From: Symbiodinium natans
Taxonomy: Eukaryota > Sar > Dinophyceae > Suessiales > Symbiodiniaceae
NCBI GenBank assembly: GCA_905221605.1
Contig: CAJNDS010002382.1
Location: 265,007-329,006, forward strand
Direction: 5' to 3'
Length of the DNA stretch: 64,000 nt
Part shown: one piece after another, positions 35,901 to 47,900 of the stretch
How the letters are laid out: each line of letters starts with the position of its first letter
How positions within the stretch are numbered: the first letter of the stretch is position 1
Translations under genes and position numbers: made by a program
The notes under the pieces: generated by a model
What the model was told of the DNA's origin: nothing
The model's input: the letters and a program-made list of their open reading frames with translations, nothing else
The model's database searches: none

Positions 35901-38900
35901 GGGCTGCTAGGTCTGCTAGGTGTTTCCTCGGCGCCGGCGGCCATCGGTTCACAGGATCCAGAACCACTTCTGCAACTTCTTTGATGATGCCTACATAGTG
36001 GCTGCTCTTCTCTATGGTCAAGGATCCTGTTTGCAGGTCTCGCCCTGAGCTAAAATAGAAGCCGAGAAGGCAGCTTCACTTCAGTGAAAGGCGTGGTCAG
36101 CAGAATCCCCAAGATGTGGAATAGAAGCCCCAAAACTTGAATCTGAGGAGTCCAAACACAAACACCCTCTGCCCAGCATACGCACCAATCGCAGGCTGCG
36201 GTAAAGCAATAAGCAAGTACCTCTGAGTTGATAATCCAACCTGGGGTCACCATAACAAAGACAAGTCAGCACCCGGTCTCAGACCTTGAGCTTTACTTCG
36301 TCAAGGAATGAACCCATGATTTTGAGACCGCTGCAGAAGGATTAAAGGAAAGGGCTCAAGGCTCTGAATGCTACGCCGCACAATGTAATTAGGCAACTTG
36401 TCTGGACCCATCACCCACTTGCCCGCCCTTCAAAAACTGGTAGCCTTGATGACCGGCTTTGCTGGTGCAACTGCCTCGCCGGCTCCTGCTGTCGAGTCCT
36501 GATCACATATTGCTATGCGCAGGTCCGTACGAGGTCTTCCAGGCGACTGCTGATGGCCAGTAGTTACGAGAGTTCAGGGAAGGTGTATGCAGGACAGATG
36601 TCTGTGGGTCTGCACATGGAGGTCCCAATAGGCTGCAGCAATCAACTGCTACAAAACAGGCCGTTATGCTGTTACACTAGCCTTATGCCTTTAGGAAACT
36701 GATGACCCGCTCTCATCCCCACACGTCTGACCCTGAACCCTACACCGCTTCAACCCCAAGCCTTGGTGACGGCTCCGTCGTCCGCGGCAGTGGGTGCCTC
36801 TGCCGCTTTCTCCGCCTTCTCCTCCGCCTCCACAGGCTCGGAAGGCTTCGCCTGGCTTGCTGGCAGCTTTGATGAGGCAAGAGAGGAGTCTCGGACTCTC
36901 GGGTTGAAGCGGATAAAGGTGATCAGAGCAAAGATATAGCTAAGATTCAGGGTCCATGTCCAGGGGCTGATGTGACATATGTGACTGGCGCTCTCGGGTT
37001 GCATGTGCAGCCCAATGGGAATGAACAACCACAGAGGTGAAGGTATAGGGGCGAAAGCTTCATACGGCCAGATTGCGCGATGATGTGCAAGATCGAGAGC
37101 ATGAGCATTGCGGACGAGTTGAATTATGCATGCGCGCACTCCATACGCAACTGTAAGTCCTCTACGCTACCACGGCGAGAATGCCCTCACTGAGTGAGCG
37201 TGAGGGCCTCTTTCTGCCGAAGACCAACCTGGCAAACTCCAGGAAACGGTAAACAGTTCAAGCAGACATCTGGCAGACATGATGCGAACAAGAAAACCCT
37301 TGGGAAAATGTGAGTTCGACAGCTCCCAATGTCGACAATTGTACTGCTACAGCACAATGTTCGCCGCACGTAGCAGAAGGACCCGCCTCAACCATGGCAT
37401 TTGGCACAAGGTAGTCTTGCGCGATCCGCATCTTTTCCTTAGGATGCGAACACCATGGGCTGCAAATCACGAATGAGGTCACAGGACCCGTGTGATGATG
37501 ATGCTGATGCTGATGCTGGTGGTGGTGGCGGTGGTGGTGCTGCTGATGATGATGAGGAGGAGCGAGACCGTCGCACGATTCAAGGGATCTGACGGCAACA
37601 AAAGACCCGGCTATACGAAAGAAGACAACACCCACTTGGGGGTGATTGTGAGTTGGAGCTTAACAGGAGATTTCATTCAGCATTGGCTTGGTTCGGAACT
37701 TGCGCACTTCCGTGATGCCTCCCGGGGGTCACTGGCCGAGTTGCTTGAAGGTCGTAGCCTCACAGCTAAGACATGGGGCTTCGGGCGGGGACTCACGCTT
37801 GAGAAACAGCTTTCAGGCCGACGAAATCGTTCTCGCCCCGGGACCGAGCACAGCCAAATTCAACTAAAAAGCAGTCTCAGTGACTGTCTCAGTCTGCTGC
37901 AAAAGCGACAACGCAGATGAAAGGTGTCGAACCCATCTCAACTTCGGCCTCGCAACACCTATCTGGCATGTCAGCTGCCGACCATTGTAGAAGCCGTCAA
38001 CAAAACGATCCAACTCCGGCAGCACAACTCCTGAAGACAACCCGACCACGGCCCGCTGTCCCTCCACGCCCCCGGCCGGCACCGACCCACACGTCCCGAA
38101 CCTCCCTGCACTCCTCAAGCCTGAGAAGCACAGCATGAACTCCACTGCTACCCCCTGAACCCCCTTACAGCCCTGACAATCCCACAAAGCGCCCTAGGGC
38201 CTGTGAGCCGGATCACCTCCATGCGATCCAGAAGTGGCCCAGGGATCGTATCCTCTCTGAAGTTTGGGGTTTTGCTTTTTGGCGGGGTTTGGGGTTGTAG
38301 GGGTTTAGGATTAGAGATGAGGGTTCGTAAAATGTCAAGCCGAATCCTGGAGGGTGCGATCTCCGTCAAATTGCGTTAGCGCAATTCTCCAGAAACTAAT
38401 TCAGCTTGCGGGTATTGATGTGGGCGCCCGCCATCGTGATAACTACTTTGTTCGAGCAAATAGCAATCTGAAAGTAATCCCTAACCCAATTCCTGAATCT
38501 CGGCCACAGCTCCAGGACAGTCAAAAGCGATCCGATGCAATCGTTTCTGTGGGCGCCCACTCCCGTGAGCCAAGGTGGTTGTAGCACAAACCTTTGCTTC
38601 TTAGCCCCGGAAAAAAGAGCTGATACGTTCGTGTTCTTGTCCTCTTCCCAATGGTACTAGTCATTCTCTTCTAGGAAGGAATGCCATTATTCTCATCCTC
38701 CCCTGCTTCATGAAAGCAAGAACAAGACTAAGACAAAGAGCAACATAGAATTCGAAGAAAGAATAGAAAGCAGCGGCCAAAAGCTTGCAAAGGACACTAA
38801 CCTGTACTCCTGACCAGAAAAGACTCTTCGTTCCAGCTCTTCCTCTTGCTGCATATTTCATGTGCAACAAATAATCTCTTCCCTCTAATATTAAACGGCC

Positions 38901-41900
38901 CCCCCCCCCCCGCCCCCCAATAGAAACTCGAAATACGGTTTTATTATTAGGGGGACGTGTTTATCCAAATCTCACGTTTAGGGTCCAAAGGGTTTAGGGT
39001 CTAGGCTTCAGGCAAATTATATACTTAGGCAGGCAAGATCTGTCATTAGATCGTATGAGTAGTGAGGTAGGCTGTGGAGAGCCAGGCTCACAGACAGCTC
39101 ACAGACAGCTAAGTGCTGCGAAGTGACTGAGAGGGAAGGGAGGGCTGGGGGGAAGGGAGGGAAGGGAGCTTCAGGATGTTGGCTGGCTTTGAGGGTTTTG
39201 GGAGCCCTCAACCCAAATTGTGGGGGGGGGGGGGGGGGGCGATTTCGGGATGATTCTTCAATCTTCAATTTTCAGTCATAAGTCTTAAGACTTCTTAAGT
39301 CTTCAGAAGTCTTAAGAATTCTTAAGGGTTCTGGGAAAGGAAAAGTAAGAATTGAAGATTCCAGGGCAGGAGTATCCCAGAAATCTTCAATCTACAATCT
39401 TCAATTTTCAGGCTTGAGCCTTAAGAACTCTTAAGACATACGAAGTCTTAAGACTTCTTAAGGACTATGGGAAATGAAAAGTAAGAATTGAAGATTCCTG
39501 GGCAGGAGTCTCCCAGGAATCTTCAATCTTCAATTTTCAGGCTTCAGTCTTAAGAACGATTAAGACTTCTTAAGAAGCCTTGAAAATTCACAAGGACGTA
39601 AAATAAAGCATAAAACTATGGATCTTGGGGGGGGGTACCATATATATATATATATATATGTATATATATTTTGATATACATACAGTATATATGTACACAT
39701 ACTACAGATACATACATGTACCTTTCAGCCTCGCAACCTTTCAACGCAACCTGACGAACACAAAGCCCACTGCCAAAACACACCCATAAGACATTCATAT
39801 ACATGCTCTTTCGTTCCCCTCTACCTCCTAACCATTCACTCCCTCCACTACGCGGTCGCTTCCTCTTCCCCCCATGTCTTCCAGCTGAGCACGTACAAGA
39901 GTGCTGGCATTCATCTATCCATCTTTGCAATAAGTGCGTGTGTGGGCTCTAAGGTCCAACTGGGAAAGCCCCACCGCCATGCGCTTCATGGTTTAGGGTT
40001 TGGGGCTTAGGGTTTTGGCTTAGGGCTTCGGTTTCAGGCAGAAGCACTGGAGAAACAAAAACACATCATGCGCAGCGAAGCCCATCTCCAGCACGTTGGC
40101 CGTACACACGAAGAGGATGTTGCTGCCTGACCGGGACTACCCCTTGAAGCTAAAGCGCATCTTTGTACAAGCCGTGGTTTCAAGACTTTACAGATTGTCC
40201 AACATCCTAGGTCTTGTTGGGCATTTGATTTGCCCAAACTCGCGTACCCTGCTGTACTTCCGATAAACCATAATCATTTAAGCCTCATTAGAGGAGCCCA
40301 CAAGAAGCGTACCCCTATTTTGCGGAAAGCCGGACCTTCTTCAGAAGAGACTCGATTTACAAAAGTATGCTAGAAAGGGGGCCCGAATTCAAATTGCCCC
40401 CCCCCCCCCCCCCCCCCCCCTGCAGTTCTTCGGCATGCAACTTGCAAGCCTCCGAAGCTCCCATCTTCCTTGGGCCCGGTCTCTACTCACAGCACTTAGT
40501 AGCATTTTCTGAACAGCGAGGTGCAATCAACAGGCACGTCCAGGTAGTGGTCCACGAAGGAGTTGTTCTGCGACGGGTCCTCTAATGGGGCTACACACGC
40601 AGTGTCTGCTGCGAAAGGGCGAGGTCCTGCAAACCTCATCTCTAAGAGTGGGAAGTTTTTGAAGTTTTATGAGCCCTTCGTCAAACACCGGGTCCAGGTT
40701 GCGCACTGCTAACACCACGTCAACTGGGGGTTCACGAAAACAAGGAGCCCCTAATTTATAGACTAATAGTATGATTCCCTTATCATCATGGCCCCGAACA
40801 AGGTACCCCCAGTGTCGTAAACAATCTCGTCTAAAGTTCATGGAGGACCCTTTACGATGGAGTCAGTTTGGAGAAGTTGGGGCATGCGGGAAATTCCCCC
40901 CCCCCCCCCCCATGGCCCATGCCTAAACCCAGCGTCCAGTAACTCCAGCAGTGCACTCGAGGGATCGCCCTGGTGGCCGCGGCCGATCTTGTCCACCTCT
41001 GGGACCAGAGTTGGGTTCTCTCGTGCACGCACCCGGTTCTTGAGGGGTTGAGCGTGGTTCAGAGGCTTCGTGGCTTTGTGGCGTTGCGGAGTTCAGGAGG
41101 TATGGGATATGCAAAGCTCGCGGCTTCGCGGCGGCCTCGTCGATCAGGATCAGGGGGTTGGCTGTCTGCGTCTTCTTCCTTGGGCTAACTGTTCACGCCG
41201 GTCTTGATCCCCAGATCTGATCCCCTCTCTCTATGGGTTGTTTTGGCGCCTGTATAACTCCAACTGTCAAAGGGCCATGCATGACCCATACCTATATACG
41301 CATCTGCACACAATCCTTGGACTTGAACAACACTTGGGGCTTAGGGTTTGGGGCTACTGAATGTTCCTGAAAGACCTGCAAGAACCCTCTCCCCTCTCCT
41401 CACATCCCAGCGTCAGGCATTGGATCACCTTCCCCGGCATGGCCCCCACCTCAGCGAACGGAAATCTTGGCGCTGCGGACAGAGGATGCCATTGCACTGG
41501 GTACTGCCGAGGCACTGCTGGGATTAGGGCCCAAAGGGCTCTACAGAAATCAGGCTTTGCTTCGTGTCAGCTCTCGCCCGCGGCTTAGGGGCCATGGAAC
41601 ATGGCCAGTGTCTCCCCCCAACAAAAACATACATGCGCCGGAGTCCTGAACCCTCTCGACAGCCCCCGGATCCCCAAGACTATTGTACATTCCACGCCAC
41701 GATGTGTAACAACAACAAGAGGTTCATTCCCCTGTGATTTGCGGAACCTTTCAAGGAGACCCTTTGAAACAGAGTCCTCGCGGCATAGGTTCTCCGGTGG
41801 CCCTTGATTTCCGCCACCTGCGGGGCGGCGATTGTGCACAGGCCGACACTACGTTCTCACGGTTGTCCAAAGGCTGTCACGATGAAGTCAATGGGGGTGA

Positions 41901-44900
41901 TTCGCAGCATAAACCCGCACTTGATGCCGCAAACAGACAACGCAGCTCAACAAGCACAAGCAGCCTCAAATGGATCAGGCCCAGAGACGTGAAAACCACG
42001 CAGTAGTCATCAACAACGGGAACATCGTGCATCAACTGGCTTCGCTGCGTAGGTACATAGTCTTCACCACTATTGGAGCTTCTGCGCCTGGAGCCTGACA
42101 GGCTATGTTTTTGCTGTTCATCTCCAGAAGCTTGCTAACATGCAGTCCCCACTAGCTCTGAACCCAAAGCCAAAACCTGATCCCCTTCAACCCTAATCCC
42201 TATAATCTTCCATCCTGCTCTGGGAAGATGCTGCCAGGCGGCATCGTAGAGGCCGCCCACTGAGAAGCGGTAGAACTCGCGGCCCAGCGCCTGCCGAAGG
42301 CAGTTGATAAGGAAGCCCAATACACCACGAAGTCCCGAGCCCTAGGCACTTAGCCCATATTGAACGTTTAACTCAAGGTCCTTAAGTCTTGATACGGGGG
42401 TCATCAGTAAAACGGAGCGAGAGATCCCTGCACTCCCGGGTTCCCGCTTGGACTTGTCCAAAACGGTATCGAAACGCATCTGTGTTCGAACCTTGAGAGT
42501 GAATGAGGCCTCGGGGCAGGCGAGATCAAAGGGCCCACCCTCGCAGCTTTGTTCAGCCTCTGAGGCTTTCTTGAACTCAACAAAGACCGGAGAATCGAGG
42601 CACTGGACTCTAAAGCCTGAAATCCTCAACTCCTCCCAAAGTGTAGGCCCAGCACCCCAGGCCCATTGGAAACATGAAAAGTTAAGGGCTACAGGGGCTT
42701 GTATGACATTAGAAAGGGCGTTTTGGGTAGTTCATATATGAACTGCAGCTGTACCAGGGGATAGTATTGTCAATGTTTCTGCCTGTTGGGCTTGCGGAAC
42801 ACTCGAGACCAAAATGCAGCCAAAGCCGATATTGGAAGAAACGACACTGAATGCAAGGCTCTCCTCGGCAATGGACTTTCCAATCGAAGTCTTGCCGACA
42901 CCAGGGGGGCCCACAAAGCAAAGGATTTTGCCTCAACCATGAAGCGCAACCCGTTGCAGCCCTATAAACCTTTAAACCAGCACCAGTTGCTCAAACACTT
43001 GATGTTGAAAAAGCCGAGCAGACTGCCTGTTGCATGAGACGAGAACTTGAAGTCCAATGCACCGCGCCATGTGTCATATTAATCTGTATTTCAACCGTCC
43101 TAACACTATTCAGAACCAGACATACCGGCTGATGGCGCTACGTTTGATTTGTTTTGGTGGTTTAAAGATCAGTGGCCCTGCTTCCTGGCTGGGTTTAAAA
43201 GCACAGCACGCTGCTGCCGTCCTGCTGCCAGGCAACCTTGCATCGACCCACGCAGCACGCCGACGGCAATGAACTCTCGGATTCGATCCTCGCAGCAAGT
43301 AGCGTTTTGGCTCTCGAGGCCTTGAGCCCTGCAGACCTGCAATCTGTGCCTTTCAACTTCCGAGCTTGTTCCAGACTTGTAAGCATGACTGGGATGAACG
43401 CCAAGACGGGAAAAACGGCAAATTTCAATTTAGTTTCGGCTTTTCATCCCAGAGTACGCAAATCCCTTGCACAGAACCATTGGAAGCCTTGATGTCCGCC
43501 AGGCCATAGTGGTCTCGGTCCTCAACTCGGACTGGGAATGGTCTAGGGTGGCCTACAATGCCTACAACCTAAGCTCAAACCCTCCTTGAACGAAGTCAAC
43601 TTCTGCCTACCAGCAAAGACTACCATTGTTGACAGTCATGCCGCTTTTGCCAACAGAAGAAGACAAGCATTGCGCACCCCCACCTGCCTGATGCAACCCT
43701 GCGATCAATCTGACACTCAACAGCACACAGGGGTCTGGCCAGCATCTTTCTCTTGAGTTCAGGACCCGAATGAAACCCACACCCCAAGCTAACGATTCCG
43801 GCCAAGAGTCCAAGATCTCCCTGGCCTTCTTCAGGTCAAAGGTGTCCTGCAAGCCCCCCCTCTGAGCCCTGCACTTCCTAGGCTTGCCGTGCTGTTGGAG
43901 TGGCGGGAAGTGATACATGTATGAGCCTCCGTGACCATATACAAGGAGCCTGACCGCACCCTGGAGAAGGTTGGCAGTGGGCGCCCAGAGACTTCCATTC
44001 TTGCCGGGGTCGCTGGTGTTGCGAAGATTTGTGAGGCTGTTGGCATATCATCGCAGAGCCGGATGTCTTGCACTTCTTCACAATGCTCGTCTTACCCCTG
44101 CACTCCTGGTTCAGAGCAAGACATCAAAGAGTGCAGCAACCAGCCTTGCTGTAGACACCCCAAGGCATGTTGCTCAGCCACTCCAGGTAGTTGCGAGTCA
44201 TTTGGTACTCCTGCGATTCCTGCCCGACACATGCACGAACGCACGAAAGCACGAACGCAGGAAGGCACGAACGTGTAAAGTAAAGGCATACAAAAACTAT
44301 CTAAAAGAAACCCTAAACCTAAACCCAAATTGTATGTGCGCATGGCCCACATGCCCGGGCCGAAAAGGGGACTTTATGTAGTAGGCTCAAGCATGGAAGT
44401 TGCTACGAGGTAGCTGCCAATGATTTAATGCGGTGTGCACAATCCCAAAAACAGCTGGTAATATCAAATCCTAAGTCAGCCCGTGTATCTACCAGAACCC
44501 TAAACCAGAGAGATGATCGCGTCTGCATAGCAACGCCAGTAGGGAACGAAGGTGAAAGGCAAGCAGATTGTAATGATTACACCCATTCCTTCACTCCCTG
44601 TGATCAATGCTTCAGTCGAAACTGTTGTGAACAGAGCCTTGGCCAAGTTGGCGAACTTCTCCAGCTCCTGGTCGATGGCCTGGGAGCTTCCAAGGTTTAG
44701 GTTTCAGGCTTGGGGGGGGGGGGGGGGGGGGAGTCGGAGCTGAGGCATGACTCTCTTGTTCTTCCTGTCTGGCAAATCAGGTACCGCTTGAGTGCTGCAT
44801 ACGATTGGCTTCCGGCTCTTGCCGAACGAATGGGCAACAAGTGGGTTTGGCCACCAAGCTGCGGTCGTGCCGCAGCCCCTTGTACTATGTTGTATTGTAC

Positions 44901-47900
44901 TAGACTACATTGTTTCACACAATCCTATACTACTACGCAAATTTGTATATACATATATGTGTGTATATATATACACACGTATTTTGCTTGTTGGGTGGAC
45001 TGGTTCTCTGCGATGTCCAATGCGCAGCCTATGTCGCTTCACAGGAGCTTTAGTTTAAGTCTCGCGGAAGATGGCTGCAGTTCAGCCAACTCCGACAAAC
45101 ACCTTCAGCTCTGCGAACTCCCATCGAAGGCACCACCTCAACGACTGTGTCCCTGAACCCCACAAGTACAGTCTAAACTCGCCCCGCGCGCAGGCAAGAA
45201 GCATCCTTCGCTTCCTTCGGCACCGCCTTTCCCTCGAGGCGCGCCTTGAACTTCTGCAGGAGGGCATCCTTGCTCTGCTTGCAGGAAATTGGAAGGAAGT
45301 AGAAAACAAAAATACAGGATGTTAGGGTATAGGGCATTCACCGGAATTCACGAATCGGGGCTCAGAAGGCTTGGTTGTATCCTTGGAGTGTTTTGGGACT
45401 TTCGGTTGGGCGCGGAGGGGGGACATGGAGGCCGCACATGTCAAGTGCAATGTCTCAAACATGTCTAAGCCAGGCAGGGAAGGCACCCCCAGAGACAAGA
45501 GTGGCCTAGAAGTGCCTTTTGTTGTGAAAGCCGCGTAGCTGATCCGTCATCCTTGTCAATGCCAAGCTCCTTCCTTGAGCAGCTGGTCGGGGCTAGGGGT
45601 CTGAAAGGGGGTAATTAGGGCTGTCTGATATTCATGAGTTTTTAGAGCTTCAGGTTTTGCTCTTTTGCTCTTCCTGCCGGGGCACTGAAACCGCAGGTCG
45701 TGCGTGATAAACTGAACTTAACGTACTGCCTTCAGGGAGAAGAGGCAGCGGTGTGCAGTTGCAGTTGCACACTCACTCCCAAAACTCAACCCATGACCTG
45801 TGCTGAAGCACTGAAGCACGAGCCCCGAAAGAGTTCACGCGTGAATGTCAAAGGAGTCCGAAGCCGTTTGCAGGAAAGCCTCTTGATGGACTTCAGCTGC
45901 TCTCGTAGCATAAACTCCCGCTGATGCTTGTTCATCTTCTCCTACAGAGCATGACTGCAAGTTGACTACAAGTGCTGAGCCTTCGCAAATCGGACCCCAC
46001 CAAATCACTGACCAGCCATGGTCACCTCAATCTGGGATGCGATCTTCTGCTGAATCTTGGAGAGCCTTGGGGTCACACAGTCACACAGCAATCGCCCGTC
46101 AAGCACGGGTGCCGAGTGATGTGATCCATCGACTATTTGCATGTTTACACGCGCAACCGCGCGTCCAAAGGTACACCTCAATCGACCCCAACTCAGGAAA
46201 TTGGGTGACAGGGTGCAGGGAGGCGTTGGGTGGACTCAGCATGCCTGCAATCCGAAACACGCTTACAAGCTAGCGCATTTAGATCTGGCGAGTGTCTCCA
46301 GCTCCTTCTTGACGAGCTCCAGGGCAAGCCTGTCCGCAGGCTTCTGGGGTTTAATCGTGAATGCTTTCAGAAGCCCGCATGGTTTTTTACAAGCGTCTGG
46401 CCATCATACGTCGGAATCTATACATCAATGTTCTTGACAGTAGCAGTACGAACAATACAAACGCCGCGAGCAGCCTGCTCTTGTCCTGAGGAGCCTCTGC
46501 TTCGAGGACCTGATTCGGCGAACTTTGGGCCGTAGGGGTTTTTGAATTTGGATTCAGGGACTTTAGGGGGTGCCAAGGGCCTGGGGCCCAATGGGGACGG
46601 GAGTAGGGTAGAGATTCTTTATGTAGTGCATTTGGAAAGCGCAGGATGGAAGGCTCGGAAGTCTCTCTACGGCGCACAAATCAGATGAGCTTTCGTGTTT
46701 CTTACTTCCACTCCACCCCCACCCATTCCGAATTCCCCACCCCACCCCCTTCTCTTGGAGCGCCTTTTGGAGCTCCATCCCGTCCGCCGAGGTGAGCGCG
46801 GCCGCGAAGTGCCTACAGGGGGGACGGCGGGAAAGGAAGGGAGTGGGGGCAGAGCGGGGAAAAAGGTGTTCATTTACTTGAAGCTGTACCTGCTGCTGTA
46901 CTAAGACAACCATGCCATATGTGGTTCGTACACCATCCGTGTCTCCTGCAGAAGGATGCTGTACAGGCCAAGAGGCGCAACCACATGTGACTTCATCTTC
47001 TCCACTCGCTCGTAGTAGTTCTGGTGAATCAGCGCGGCGTACTCGCCTCCATAGCGATGGGATCCGATGGGGTATGACGGGATTCAGTCGCTTTTGTTTT
47101 GCTTTCGACGGCTTTCGAGATGACACATATACCTCTTATGAGGATTTTTGGCAGTATCTCGCGGCTGTACAGCCGTCGCCGAGCCCCTGGCGGAAACCTG
47201 GGTTCACCTTCATGATCTCCTCCGGCAGGTTCGTTGGCTGATTTCTAGTGGGGATGTTCATGAGGATAGAATCGTTCCTAGCACTTTGTCTTCCTGGTGA
47301 TGAAGACAGCAGAATTGGGCTTCTAGGGATAGGGCAAGGCAGTGACTGTAAGACAGGAGCCCCAAATCGAAAACGTCATCCCCATACAACCCCTTCATAC
47401 ATGATACGAAAGGCTACTCCAACGCCAAATAGCTAGCCACTATGATAGAGGTGAATCTTGGACCTTTAGGATTTAGGGCTTAGGGTGAATTTCCTCCTAA
47501 ACGTTGAGAACTAGGCTGGCCGTTTACTCTTGAATATGAACCTCCAAGTACGGGAAGACACAATGGCCTACCTGGAACTACCTGGCTGTCTCCCTTGCTC
47601 TCCTTGTCTTTCTCTGGACCCTGTCTACATGCCCATGATGGGTCTACGCATTCAGATCAACATCTCGTTCTGCTGAGCTGTGGGCCTTGATTGTCTGCAT
47701 TGTCTCATTCATGGTGGCCTTCAGCATGTCGTCCTCTGCAGGCAACGCATTGGCTTCCAAAATGTAAACATGGGAGTGAATTAGAGCCCATCCCTTCCCC
47801 CCAGGCCCTTCGTAAAATCAGATATACCATCTCTCGCAATCGAAGCATAGAAGTGATTCCTGAGGTACTGCTTCTGCTGACTCACTCAGAGCCACTGTAA

